From NCBI GenBank assembly GCA_038239005.1, contig JBBSFE010000003.1, positions 62,001 through 126,000 of the forward strand: a DNA stretch of 64,000 nucleotides. The letters run 5' to 3'. Made by a program: the position numbers and the translations under genes. Position 1 is the first letter of the stretch. Each line of letters begins with the position of its first letter. This stretch comes from DASXHD01 sp038239005 (lineage in GTDB: Bacteria > Myxococcota_A > Polyangia > Polyangiales > Polyangiaceae). This document shows, one piece after another, positions 24,524-33,212 of the stretch. Under the pieces are notes generated by a model. It saw only the letters and a list, made by a program, of their open reading frames with translations. It had not been told where the DNA came from and made no database searches.

Positions 24524-26640
24524 CACGGTGGGTGCTCTTCTGCGCCGCCTTCACGCTCTCCGCGAGCCTCGGCGCAGCGTGTACGTCCGACGTGGGCCCT
24601 GCCCTCGAGACGAACGCGCCGAGCACCCTCGAGTCACGCTTGCCTGTGGACACCGACACTTTTCCGTCGCAGCTCCACGTCACCGAACGCGATCGCACGG
24701 TGTCGCCCTCGGACGTCGACACATGCGCGACGTGCCACTCCGACGTCGCCGAGCAGTGGAAAACGAGCGCCCATTTTTTCGCGTCGTTCGACAACCCTAT
24801 TTACCGGGCGTCGGTGCTCCGATTTCGCAAAGAGCGAACCAATGAAAAGAGCCGGTTTTGCGGCGGATGCCACGACCCATCGCTCATGGTCGACGGCGCC
24901 ATGGACCACGAGATACCGAGCGATGATCTCCGCGCGTTCTCGGGCGTGACGTGCCGCACGTGCCACGGCGCGACGTACGCGCGACCCGACGGCAACGGCA
25001 GCCTCGATTTGCGCATCGCACCCATCGAGCTTCCGAAAGATGGCGATGCCGCGAGCGTCGCGCGTCACAAGATTGCTGCGACGCCGGCCGCGCTTCGCAC
25101 GACGAGCCTCTGCGTATCGTGTCATCGCGTGTTCCTCGACGAAGGCACGGGCAACGCACATCACCTCGCAGGACAAGACGACGGCACACCCTGGATGCGC
25201 TCCGCGTTCGCGGGAAGCCAAGGCGAGCGCGTCGACGAAAACGTTCCCGCACGTGACTGCCGCGGATGCCACATGCCGAAGGAAGACAGCACCCTCGGCG
25301 ACGCCGCGGCCAAGAACGGAAAGATCACATCGCACAGGTTCCTCGGCGGCCACTCGTGGCTCGCATCGATGCGCGGCGACGCCGCTCAGCTCGAACGCAT
25401 CAAGCAGCTCCTCGCGACGGCCGCGACGATCGACGTCGTTCCCGTGAGCTCGGGCGAGCGCATCATCGTCGATGTCGTCGTGAAGAACACGGGCACAGGA
25501 CACCGATTCCCCGGCGGAACGCTCGATGCGCAAGACACATGGGTCGAAGTCACGGCGACCGATGCGCGCGGGCGGCTCGTCGCGACGGCCGGAGCTTCAC
25601 ACGCCAAAGGCGAAGCGATGTTCACACCCGACACGCACGTACTTCGGGCCGTCATTCTCGACGATCACGGAAAGCCCGTGATTGCGCGAGAAACGGAGCT
25701 CTTTCGCACGGTCGTCGTGAACCACACGATCGCGCCGCGCGATGCCGAAGTGTCCGAGTACGCGCTCGACGTTCCGCACGACGCCGCGCTTCCGATTCGC
25801 TTCGAAGCCAAGCTTCGCCATCGCTCGCGAAACCTCGCCGTGCAAGCGTCGGCGTGCGCGCACAGCAAAACCGCGGAGAGCCGCGCGTTCGATGCGGGGT
25901 TCGTGAAAAACTACGCGTTCGCGAAGGCGCTCGATCCGTGCACTGTGCAACCGATCATCGACGTCGCGGCCGCCACGGCTGATGTTGGCGCCGCACCACT
26001 CCCGCGCACGCTCGACTTCGATCGCGCTTACGCGTGGGGGCAAGGTTTGCTGCACGTGATGTCCGAGCGACTCGACGAAGCACGCGAGCCGCTCATCCTC
26101 GCCGATGCCGCTGCGCGAAACCCGCGCGAGCATGCGATGGCGCTCGCGCTCCTGGGTCAGCTCGCTGCCAAGCAAGGTCGCGTCGATGATGCGTTCGGTC
26201 GTCTCGCCGAGGCGCAAAAAGCGATCGGTACGCACCCATTCTTCGATCGCGTTCGCGGCGAGGCGCTCGCGTCCGTCTGGCGCGAAACCGAAGCGATGCC
26301 CTACTTGTGCGACGCAGCCGCCGCGCTCCCACGTGACGACGGCCTCTATTCGCAACTCTCCGTGGCGCTCGGAAGCGCAGGCCAATCGCTCGCGGCATTC
26401 GAGGCCGCGCGATACGCGCTGGCGCTTCAACCACGCGACGAAAACGCACTGCGCGTGCAAGCGCTCTCACTCGAATCGATTGGCGCGCCACCCGACCAAG
26501 TGCGCCGCGCGAAAGACGCATGGCTCCTCCGGCGAACCGCAGACGATGGCTCCGCCATCAAGGGCCAGTGCTCCAAAAACATTCCCGGGTGCGCCGCCGA
26601 ACGTGATCCCGTGCGCCTCCACGTGATGACACTTCGCTAG
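24520..26640 (+). CDS. Secreted pentaheme cytochrome c with C-terminal TPR-like region
   Basis: From the ATG at 24520, 706 residues. The start MTRWVLFCAAFTLSASLG gives an export signal, with Cys 20 or so a possible lipid site. Five CXXCH haem sites are visible: CATCH, CGGCH, CRTCH, CVSCH and CRGCH, arranged as in multihaem c554/nitrite-type cytochromes. Residues about 330-480 are beta-rich, and the last 200 look like TPR helices (AMALALLGQLAAKQGRVDDA). Extra cysteines near the C-terminus may form disulfides. It is coupled to the DUF2330 gene by an ATGA overlap. Haem attachment needs the Ccm system; a ccmB gene starts at the right edge of the window. Confidence 0.86.
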   Translation: MTRWVLFCAAFTLSASLGAACTSDVGPALETNAPSTLESRLPVDTDTFPSQLHVTERDRTVSPSDVDTCATCHSDVAEQWKTSAHFFASFDNPIYRASVLRFRKERTNEKSRFCGGCHDPSLMVDGAMDHEIPSDDLRAFSGVTCRTCHGATYARPDGNGSLDLRIAPIELPKDGDAASVARHKIAATPAALRTTSLCVSCHRVFLDEGTGNAHHLAGQDDGTPWMRSAFAGSQGERVDENVPARDCRGCHMPKEDSTLGDAAAKNGKITSHRFLGGHSWLASMRGDAAQLERIKQLLATAATIDVVPVSSGERIIVDVVVKNTGTGHRFPGGTLDAQDTWVEVTATDARGRLVATAGASHAKGEAMFTPDTHVLRAVILDDHGKPVIARETELFRTVVVNHTIAPRDAEVSEYALDVPHDAALPIRFEAKLRHRSRNLAVQASACAHSKTAESRAFDAGFVKNYAFAKALDPCTVQPIIDVAAATADVGAAPLPRTLDFDRAYAWGQGLLHVMSERLDEAREPLILADAAARNPREHAMALALLGQLAAKQGRVDDAFGRLAEAQKAIGTHPFFDRVRGEALASVWRETEAMPYLCDAAAALPRDDGLYSQLSVALGSAGQSLAAFEAARYALALQPRDENALRVQALSLESIGAPPDQVRRAKDAWLLRRTADDGSAIKGQCSKNIPGCAAERDPVRLHVMTLR

Positions 26641-26670
26641 CCGTCTGCACCAACATTCCGTGAAACGAGC

Positions 26671-26721
26671 GCAGGGAATTTGGCTTGGATCGTATCGCAG
26701 CGAATTGGCTTGGATCGGATC
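26671..26721. repeat. Two-copy imperfect tandem repeat, about 25 bases each
   Basis: Copy 1 at 26671-26696 and copy 2 at 26697-26721 share the core AATTGGCTTGGATCG, give or take one T, followed by TATC or GATC. They lie in the 115-base gap between the cytochrome stop and the small lipoprotein gene. The patch is more AT-rich than its surroundings. It may be a promoter-region duplication or the remnant of an insertion. Confidence 0.65.
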
Positions 26722-26755
26722 GCCCGAGGCGCCCGCGGTGGTAATGTCTGAATAG

Positions 26756-27019
26756 ATGCGGCATCAGATTGCGGTTTGCATTGTCTTGACCTTGGTTGGC
26801 TGCGCACAGCCGCCAGACCAAAAGGCGATCGACTGCGTGAAGAGGGGCCTCGGTGCTGACATTCAAGGCAATTGCGTTCCTCTCTGCTCCGACGCGGGCG
26901 CTTGCCCGAAGGGATCGATGTGCCAGATGCTGGACGAGCCAACGACGGATCCTAACTCCAATGCCGTACAACGCCTTCCAGTCTGTTGTTCTGGTGCCGG
27001 ATGCCTTGGGGGCGATTGA
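26756..27019 (+). CDS. Small Cys-rich lipoprotein
   Basis: An 87-residue protein with a good lipoprotein signal (MRHQIAVCIVLTLVGC, lipobox LVGC). The mature part is short and rich in cysteines (CVPLCSDAGACPKGSMC, then CCSGAGC), including a DAGACPKGSMC pattern common in myxobacterial lipoproteins. Base and codon use is less GC-biased than its neighbours. The stop at 27017-27019 is followed by 237 bases without a convincing gene. A segment at 27080-27190 in another frame (ERCVTFADILGAASYRV) looks protein-like, so the gene may be a fragment of a longer broken one. Confidence 0.55.
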   Translation: MRHQIAVCIVLTLVGCAQPPDQKAIDCVKRGLGADIQGNCVPLCSDAGACPKGSMCQMLDEPTTDPNSNAVQRLPVCCSGAGCLGGD

Positions 27020-27256
27020 GTCGGCGGCGGTCAGTTACGCGTTCGGCGTTCGCTAGATGCTGGTCAGTGGGCGCGGAGCCGGCGGACGACGAGCGATGCG
27101 TGACTTTCGCGGACATCCTCGGGGCAGCCTCTTATCGCGTGAGCCCGAGCTGTCGTTGCAACGTACCGTCTCGCCTCGCCGCCCCGTCGTGATGGGAGCG
27201 TGCTCAAGCGATGGCGAGACTAGATCCTTTGCAAACGCCCTTCGTACGAAGGGTCC

Positions 27257-29422
27257 ATGCGCAGCTCGCTCGCCCTACTATTTTGTTCTGCCGGTGTGTG
27301 CATCGCGGCTCCCGCGTTGGCAAGAAGTCCGGTTCCGGTCGTCGCCGCACCCGTGGCGCATGGATCATCGTGGGCGTCCGAGCTCGTCGAGCTTGCGGAG
27401 CTCGTGAAGCCGACCGACACGACGTGCACCGACCACTGTTGGGTGCTCGACCACATGCGTTTTTCGGGCGCACTCGGCCAAGGCAAAGTCGACTTCACAC
27501 TCGAGGGGTCCGTGCTCCAAAAAGGGACGTACCAAATTCCGCTGTTCGGCCCAGCCGACAAGGTGCGTCTCGAAGGCGTGACCGAGAACGGCGGGCACGC
27601 GACGATCGGTTTCGAAGAAGGGCACTACTACCTCCACACGAGCTCGCCCCACTTCACGCTGCGCGGCAAGCTCGTGCTTCCCGAAGACCGCACGGTCACG
27701 ATCGTCGGCCCGCTCAACTCGCTCGACTCGGATGTCACGGGCGGGCGCATCACCGAAGGCGCGCACATGACGGCGCTCGCCGCGAGCGCGCTCCACTTCG
27801 ATGCCGAGGGCGACGCGCCGCCTCCGCAGCCGCCGGTCTTCACGATCGCGCGCGCACTACGCGTCGGGAAAAGCATCGACTTCGAATACAAGCTCACCGC
27901 GCAAGCGAGTGCGGACCTCGGCGTCGTGCACTTGCCGCTTCGCTATGGCGAGCGCGTCGTCGACGTCGCGGGCTCGACGGGGTGGCGCATCGAAAGCGAA
28001 GAGCTTCTCCTCCCGACGACAGGCAAGGTTGCCGACATCACGATCACCGGGACGCTCTCGAACGTTTCGTCGTTCCAGCCCGACCCGCGCGCGCCGTTCG
28101 AATGGTGGCTTCTCGAGAGCGACGCCGAGCATCGCGTTCTCGCGGCTGGCGACGCCAAGCAACACGACATCAACGAATCGCCGCTCCTTCGTCGCGAGCC
28201 GAACTCGCGTCTCTACCTCGTGCAGCGGGGCCAGCACCTCGACGTCACGCTGCAAACGCTCCAGAGCCTCGATGTCCTCGCGGCGACGATCCGCTCGCAC
28301 TCGCGCCAAGTCATCTTGACGAGCTCCGGCGACCTCGTGATGCAAGACATGCTCACGTACGACAACAGCGGCCTCGATTATTTGTATTATACACCTGACG
28401 GCAAACCGCTCTTTTTGTCGACGGATGGTGCGTCCGAGCGCGTGATGCACAAAGACGGCTCGGACGATTTGATGGTGCCGATGCGCATGGGTCAGCACTC
28501 GATTGTCGTGCAGTCACTCTCGCAAACCTCGATCGGCTCGCTCATGGGGCGCATCACTGTGCCCGGCCCGCGCGTTCCGCTCGCGACCGGCAGCGAAATG
28601 CTCACGTTTGGTTTGCCCGCGTCGGTTCATCCGATCGTGGTCACCGGTGGCGACCAAACACAGTGGCCCGTTTCGATGAACGACGGCATCGCTCTCGCGC
28701 TCGCCGGTCTCGCATCGATGCTTGCGCTTCGCGGTTGGAAGAAGCGTTCGCTCGGCACGGTCACGATGTTTGGCTTGTGGTTCGTCGCGAAGCCTGCGTT
28801 CGCGGTCGTGCTCGGCGTCGGTGTTGTCGCGCTGCTCTTCCCGCTTTTCGCGCGCCTCGGCAAGACGACGCGACGCGTGACGCTTGCACTCGGCGTGCTC
28901 GGCGCGGTCATCGTTGGCGTTCCGACGCTCGTCATGAGCAGCAAGGCACGCGGCATCGACGAAACCACCGCGATGGTCGCCGCTTCCGATGGCGTCGTGG
29001 ACACGCGCGTGAGCCTCGAGATGTCAGCGAACGACAAATCGAACATTGCGCAACGCGTGAATCTTCCGATGCAAGGCGCGCAGGCGCAGGCCATCGGCGG
29101 CAACGTGAACTTCGCCGCGCAGCTTGCGCATGGTGGGCTCGTCGATGGCGTTCGCCCCGTCGCGCTGACGCTTCCCACGTACGAGCACGCGGCGTATGCG
29201 TCGCGTCAGCTCGTGACGCCGGCGCGCGCGTTCACGCCGGTCGTTTATTACATCACCGACTCGGGCATCGCGTTGCTCGCTCTCGCTTGGCTCAGCTGCG
29301 CCGCGGCGCTCGCGTGGTCGCAGCGCGACAAGCTCCGCGCGCTTCGCGATCGCATTCGTGCGCTCCTCGCGCCGAAGCCGGTCGACGTTGTCGCGACGGC
29401 CGCACCGACGCCCGCGGAGTGA
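27257..29422 (+). CDS. Large periplasmic beta-rich protein with C-terminal membrane helices
   Basis: A 721-residue protein I cannot assign to a named family. A signal peptide (LALLFCSAGVCIAAPALA) is followed by about 440 residues of beta-rich sequence facing the periplasm, with an early Cys pair (TTCTDHC). Then come several membrane helices between residues 470 and 570 (AVVLGVGVVALLFPLFARL), another exported loop, and a final helix near the C-terminus (IALLALAWLSCAAALAW). This layout resembles inner-membrane proteins with a large outer domain, as in some envelope-stress proteins. It begins 237 bases after the small lipoprotein gene and converges with the next gene 22 bases on. Confidence 0.78.
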   Translation: MRSSLALLFCSAGVCIAAPALARSPVPVVAAPVAHGSSWASELVELAELVKPTDTTCTDHCWVLDHMRFSGALGQGKVDFTLEGSVLQKGTYQIPLFGPADKVRLEGVTENGGHATIGFEEGHYYLHTSSPHFTLRGKLVLPEDRTVTIVGPLNSLDSDVTGGRITEGAHMTALAASALHFDAEGDAPPPQPPVFTIARALRVGKSIDFEYKLTAQASADLGVVHLPLRYGERVVDVAGSTGWRIESEELLLPTTGKVADITITGTLSNVSSFQPDPRAPFEWWLLESDAEHRVLAAGDAKQHDINESPLLRREPNSRLYLVQRGQHLDVTLQTLQSLDVLAATIRSHSRQVILTSSGDLVMQDMLTYDNSGLDYLYYTPDGKPLFLSTDGASERVMHKDGSDDLMVPMRMGQHSIVVQSLSQTSIGSLMGRITVPGPRVPLATGSEMLTFGLPASVHPIVVTGGDQTQWPVSMNDGIALALAGLASMLALRGWKKRSLGTVTMFGLWFVAKPAFAVVLGVGVVALLFPLFARLGKTTRRVTLALGVLGAVIVGVPTLVMSSKARGIDETTAMVAASDGVVDTRVSLEMSANDKSNIAQRVNLPMQGAQAQAIGGNVNFAAQLAHGGLVDGVRPVALTLPTYEHAAYASRQLVTPARAFTPVVYYITDSGIALLALAWLSCAAALAWSQRDKLRALRDRIRALLAPKPVDVVATAAPTPAE

Positions 29423-29443
29423 GCCGCGCCTCGTGAAGGCGAA

Positions 29444-30100
29444 TTACTTCACGGGACGAACGAGACGAACGATCGAGACGATGTTCCACATCGCGAATGC
29501 GACGAACATCGCCCACAAGAACGCAAACGCGCGCGCACCTTGGGGAGACTGACCATCGACGATGAGCCATGCGTCGTCTCCGACTTTTTGGCCCGTGTTG
29601 CTCTCGATCGCGCTGCGAAGACCCCGATGACGAAGCCCCGCGTCGCGGAAACGAATCATGCGCCCCGAAAACTCGCCCTTCGGGACGAATCGGTTCGACT
29701 CGGCGCCCGACGGCACGCGCAGCTCCACCCACACGTCGGGTCGGCCAGCCATCGGAGCAATTCGATACGAATCGCTCTCGAAAGGCCTCTCGTAACGAAG
29801 GGCGCCCGCTCCGGCGAGCCGCCCGCGGCCTTGCGCGAGCTGATTGCTCACAAAAGCCGTGGTTGGCGCGGCCGTGATGTCGCCGAGATCTGTCGCCGAC
29901 GCTGATCCGAAGGCATAAGCCGCGTCTCGCGTGAGGGAAAAAGCCATCGCGGACGACGCAATCGCCGCCACAGCCATCAAGATGAGGGTGGACCGGCGCT
30001 CGCCCCGAGGGGGGTCCGGGAGCTCCAGGAGCTCGGGATCGACCTCTTCCTTCTCGTTTTCACGAAAAATGTGGTCTGTGGCTTCGGCGGTGCGGGCCAT
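29444..30100 (-). CDS. Two-helix membrane protein of unknown function
   Basis: A 218-residue protein with an acidic cytoplasmic N-terminus (HIFRENEKEEVDPELLELPD), one membrane helix (about 38-57, LILMAVAAIASSAMAF), a 125-residue outer domain, and a second helix at the end (AFAFLWAMFVAFAMWNIVSI) followed by a basic tail. The outer domain contains VWVELRVPSGAESNRFVPKG. I do not recognise the family. It is transcribed away from the zinc-ribbon protein gene; the 66-base gap at 30101-30166 should hold both promoters. Confidence 0.7.
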   Translation of the reverse strand: MARTAEATDHIFRENEKEEVDPELLELPDPPRGERRSTLILMAVAAIASSAMAFSLTRDAAYAFGSASATDLGDITAAPTTAFVSNQLAQGRGRLAGAGALRYERPFESDSYRIAPMAGRPDVWVELRVPSGAESNRFVPKGEFSGRMIRFRDAGLRHRGLRSAIESNTGQKVGDDAWLIVDGQSPQGARAFAFLWAMFVAFAMWNIVSIVRLVRPVK

Positions 30101-30166
30101 GGCTCGTTATACCATCCTAGACAAGGTTGATGCGGCGAGGTTCCCGCATTACCCTCGCCCTCCACA

Positions 30167-30697
30167 ATGGCCGCTAACGTCGTCTGCCCGACTTGTGGTT
30201 ACAAGACCAACCCGCCGGGCAGCGCGCGGTGCGTCTCATGCGGTGCACGAATCGAAGGTCTCGGCGCGATCAAACGCTCGCGCGAAGAAGAGCTCGAACG
30301 TCGCTACCAACAAGAAGGCGTGAGCCTCACGTGGATGGGCATCGCGCTCGTCGTTCAAGGCGTGCTCACCGCAGCCCTTGTTTTTGGGCTTCCCATGGTG
30401 ATCCCCGCGCTCGACTTCGAAGGCTCGAACGGCATGGCGATTTGCATTCCCGTGTGGTTCGTCGGCGGACTTCTCGTCGGGATGATCTCACCGGGCCGCA
30501 CGTTCATCGAGCCCGTCGTCGCGAGCTTCATCGTCGCGATCCCCACGACGTATCAGCTCGTCGAAAACCAGACCGTGCGACGAATGCCGAGCTTTCTCTA
30601 CATCATCATGGCCGGCATCGGCGTCCTCTTCACGCTCATCGGCGCCTACCTCGGCGAGCGCATCCAGCTCGGCCCGCCCCCCAAAGCCGCCGAGTAA
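30167..30697 (+). CDS. Zinc-ribbon membrane protein
   Basis: A 176-residue protein with an N-terminal zinc ribbon (CPTCGYKTNPPG then CVSCGARIEG), a charged linker helix (SREEELERRYQQEG) and four membrane helices (starting SLTWMGIALVVQGVL). Zinc-ribbon-plus-helices proteins are common in Polyangia and their function is unknown. The ATG at 30167 follows a purine-poor leader; an 81-base gap separates it from the next lipoprotein gene on the same strand. Confidence 0.75.
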   Translation: MAANVVCPTCGYKTNPPGSARCVSCGARIEGLGAIKRSREEELERRYQQEGVSLTWMGIALVVQGVLTAALVFGLPMVIPALDFEGSNGMAICIPVWFVGGLLVGMISPGRTFIEPVVASFIVAIPTTYQLVENQTVRRMPSFLYIIMAGIGVLFTLIGAYLGERIQLGPPPKAAE

Positions 30698-30778
30698 AAG
30701 TCGTTCTTTGGCTGGACCGCACAAAGTCCAGTGGAACGTCTCCAAGATAGGCGTAGAATTCCAGGTGAGGAGCTTGGA

Positions 30779-32215
30779 ATGAAAAACCGACTCGTCTTGG
30801 GCGCTGCTGTGTTGATCGCGTTGCCGGCGATCTTTTCATACGGATGTGGCGGGGGCGGGATCGGCTTCAACAAAGATGGCGGCGATGATGACGCCACCGT
30901 CGATGGTGCCGGTGGTGGCGATGGCGGATTTGGTTTCGGTGATGTCGGCGTTCCCGAAGGCGGCGGTTGTGTGAACTTGGAATGCAACATTCCAAGTTGC
31001 GGCACGACGACGATCTCCGGAACCGTCTACGCGCCGAACGGGTTGCTCCCTCTCTACAACGTGATCGTCTACGTGCCGAACCAGGCCGTCGATCCGTTTC
31101 CGGCCGGTGTCACGTGCGATCAGTGCGGCTCGGACGTCTCCGGAAATCCGGTGGCCGTCGCGCTCACCGATTCGCAAGGCAAGTTCTCCATCAAGGACAC
31201 GCCTGCGGGAACCAAGATTCCGGTCGTCATGCAAGTCGGCAAGTGGCGCCGTCAGATCGTGGTCGACACGGTCGCGCCGTGCGTCGACAACCCCATCGGC
31301 CAACAGGTCTCCGGCGTCGAGCAGCTGACGCGCTTGCCGAAGAACCAACAAGAAGGCGACATGCCGAAGATCGCGATCACCACTGGTGGTTGCGATCAGC
31401 TCGCGTGCATCATGCCGAAGATCGGCATCGACCCGAAAGAGTACGCACCGGGCCCGACGAGCGCATCGGTGAAACCAAAGACGGCCATCAGCTTCTACAA
31501 CGGTTCGACGGGCTCCGGTCCGACGGGCACGCCGCCCGCGGGTCCGTTCTGGGGCGACGTCAACCAACTCAAGAATTTCGATCTCGCGATCTTCTCGTGT
31601 GAGTGCGAGGAGCCGCCGGACGCAAGCCAGGTCGACTACGACGCCGTGCAGAAATATCTCGAAGCCGGTGGGCGCGTGTTCTCCACGGACTTCATGTACG
31701 TCTGGTACAAATTCTCGAAGGACACCGACTTGAACGTTTCGCCGTGGGCATGGCCCGGTGGCGCGCCGCTCGGGTCGTCGCCGTTCTTCATCGACACCGC
31801 CTTCCCGAAGGGCCAAGCGCTTTCAGATTGGCTCTACTACGTGTCGAGCATCGTCCCATACAAGGCGCAGACGACGCAGCCTCCGGTGAAGGGACAATTC
31901 CCGGTGCAGGTTCCGTTCGACAACATCCACGGCATCAACTCGACGTACGGCGTCGAGTGGGCGCACTCGCCGAACACGGGCGGTCACCCGCGCTTCGTGA
32001 CGATGAACATGCCGTCGAAGAACCCGCCCGCATCGCAATGCGGCAAAGCAGTTCACCTCGACGCGCACATCAGCGTCGGCGACTCCGTCAGCACGAACTT
32101 CCCCGCGGGCTGCAACGCCAACGCGAAAGAGACCGAGCTCGCGACGGTGTTCTTCATCTTCGACTTGTCATCCTGCATCCAGGACGACAAGACCCAGCCG
32201 ATCATCCCGCACTGA
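30779..32215 (+). CDS. Lipoprotein with carboxypeptidase-regulatory-like domain
   Basis: From ATG 30779, with GAGGAG six bases upstream, 478 residues. The signal ends near SYGCGGGG, a probable lipid site, followed by a Gly/Asp-rich spacer. Residues about 75-140 (ISGTVYAPNGLLPLYNVIVY) match the carboxypeptidase-regulatory/Cna-B-like beta sandwich, including a Cys pair (CDQCG). The middle has a Rossmann-like FDLAIFSCECEE stretch then VQKYLEAGGRVFSTDFMYVW, resembling a ThuA/GATase-like fold; the rest is unassigned. The open frame extends to 30731 but the upstream residues are not signal-like. A strong hairpin lies inside the gene at 30974-30998. Confidence 0.75.
   Translation: MKNRLVLGAAVLIALPAIFSYGCGGGGIGFNKDGGDDDATVDGAGGGDGGFGFGDVGVPEGGGCVNLECNIPSCGTTTISGTVYAPNGLLPLYNVIVYVPNQAVDPFPAGVTCDQCGSDVSGNPVAVALTDSQGKFSIKDTPAGTKIPVVMQVGKWRRQIVVDTVAPCVDNPIGQQVSGVEQLTRLPKNQQEGDMPKIAITTGGCDQLACIMPKIGIDPKEYAPGPTSASVKPKTAISFYNGSTGSGPTGTPPAGPFWGDVNQLKNFDLAIFSCECEEPPDASQVDYDAVQKYLEAGGRVFSTDFMYVWYKFSKDTDLNVSPWAWPGGAPLGSSPFFIDTAFPKGQALSDWLYYVSSIVPYKAQTTQPPVKGQFPVQVPFDNIHGINSTYGVEWAHSPNTGGHPRFVTMNMPSKNPPASQCGKAVHLDAHISVGDSVSTNFPAGCNANAKETELATVFFIFDLSSCIQDDKTQPIIPH
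30974..30998 (+). promoter_or_regulatory. Intragenic perfect hairpin that can also pair with the gene's own start site
   Basis: Arms AACTTGGAATG (30974-30984) and CATTCCAAGTT (30988-30998) are perfect 11-base complements around a CAA loop. The nine bases CTTGGAATG of the left arm also occur at 30773-30781, covering the spacer and ATG start codon of this gene. The right arm could therefore pair with either the local left arm or the start site. A regulatory role is inference from this geometry. Confidence 0.4.
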
Positions 32216-32221
32216 TCGGGG

Positions 32222-32578
32222 TTAGGCGTCTTTGGCGTCGCGGACGCGGGCGGCTTTGCCGGCGAGGTCGCGCAAGTAGAAGAGGCGCGCGCGGCGGACG
32301 ACACCGCGGGAGATGACTTCCACTTTGTCGATGCGCGGCGAGTGCGAGAGAAACGAACGCTCGACGCCGACGTTGAAGCTGACCTTGCGGACCGTGAACG
32401 CGCTGCGGCCGCCCGCGCGCTCGCGCTTGATGACGACGCCTTGGAAGACCTGAATGCGGTCCTTGTCGCCTTCGACGATTTTGTAGTGCACGCGCACGGT
32501 GTCACCCACGCGAAAATCTGGCAGGTTCGTGCGAAGCTGCTCGGCCTCGAGCTCTGCGATTTTGGGGTGGGTCTGCAT
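32222..32578 (-). CDS. rplS: 50S ribosomal protein L19
   Basis: A 118-residue L19, which sits at the 30S-50S interface. The family is clear from NLPDFRVGDTVRVHYKIVEG, VFQGVVIKRERAGGRSAFTV, NVGVERSFLSHSPRIDKVEV and the basic end RRARLFYLRDLAGKAARV. The ATG at 32578 gives the standard length; an upstream in-frame start would add a non-conserved 13 residues. Normally rplS follows rpsP-rimM-trmD; here it stands alone, with a peroxiredoxin gene divergent 79 bases upstream and the lipoprotein gene convergent 6 bases downstream. Confidence 0.97.
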   Translation of the reverse strand: MQTHPKIAELEAEQLRTNLPDFRVGDTVRVHYKIVEGDKDRIQVFQGVVIKRERAGGRSAFTVRKVSFNVGVERSFLSHSPRIDKVEVISRGVVRRARLFYLRDLAGKAARVRDAKDA

Positions 32579-32657
32579 GGGGCACGGGCTTAAAGCACTG
32601 GGCCATACCTCTGTCAACGCGCAACCGTCCGATTTTCATGGCATCTCATGGGCTCCA

Positions 32658-33119
32658 ATGACTCTTTCGATTGGCGATAACGCACCCGACTTCGACGTGA
32701 CCTCGAGCGATGGGCGGCAGCTCAAGCTCGCGGACTTTCGGGGCAAGAAAAACGTCGTCCTCTATTTCTACCCCGGCGATTTCACGCCGGTCTGCACCCG
32801 TGAGACGTGCGGATTCCGCGACATGATGGCCGAGCTCGGCAGCGCGAGCACCGAGGTCATCGGCGTGTCGTTCGACGACGACGAATCGCACGAGGCTTTC
32901 CGCGAAAAATACGGCGTAGCGTTCGCGCTGGTTGCCGACATGCCGCACGGATTGGCCGAGAAATACGAGGCTACGAACCTTCTGACGCGCCTCCTCGGCC
33001 GACCCTCGCGCGTGACGTACGTGATCGACAAAAACGGCAAGATCGCAGGGGTTTTCAAGGCCGAGCTCTCGGCGTCGACCCACCTCGACGGCGTACGAGA
33101 TTGCGTTTCGAAGCTTTGA
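32658..33119 (+). CDS. bcp: Bcp/PrxQ-type thioredoxin-dependent peroxiredoxin
   Basis: A 153-residue peroxiredoxin that reduces peroxides using thioredoxin. The peroxidatic Cys 46 lies in DFTPVCTRETC and the resolving Cys 51 is five residues later, the PrxQ (Bcp) pattern. The thioredoxin fold is complete (NVVLYFYPGD, SFDDDESHEAF, VTYVIDKNGKIAGVF). The ATG at 32658 starts MTLSIGDNAPDF, the standard N-terminus; the longer frame upstream overlaps rplS and is not used. Confidence 0.94.
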   Translation: MTLSIGDNAPDFDVTSSDGRQLKLADFRGKKNVVLYFYPGDFTPVCTRETCGFRDMMAELGSASTEVIGVSFDDDESHEAFREKYGVAFALVADMPHGLAEKYEATNLLTRLLGRPSRVTYVIDKNGKIAGVFKAELSASTHLDGVRDCVSKL

Positions 33120-33157
33120 CGGCTAAAAAACCCGTCCCCTTCCAAAAGGCCGAAGTC

Positions 33158-33186
33158 GATCTCTTGTAGATCGCTCGCAATTGCGA
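33158..33186 (+). promoter_or_regulatory. Two small inverted repeats in the rplC leader
   Basis: GATCTCTTGTAGATC (33158-33172) and TCGCAATTGCGA (33175-33186, a perfect 12-base palindrome) lie back to back in the 93-base gap between bcp and rplC, ending 26 bases before the L3 start codon. They could form two short stems in the leader RNA or be an operator. No known ribosomal-protein leader structure is recognised. Confidence 0.35.
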
Positions 33187-33212
33187 CGGCCCAGAGGATT
33201 TACGAGGACACA

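Noticed and set aside
27057..27407. 116-residue plus-strand frame after the small lipoprotein
   Set aside because: It runs across the signal peptide of the next gene in a different frame; only a short internal stretch looks protein-like, so no gene is called.
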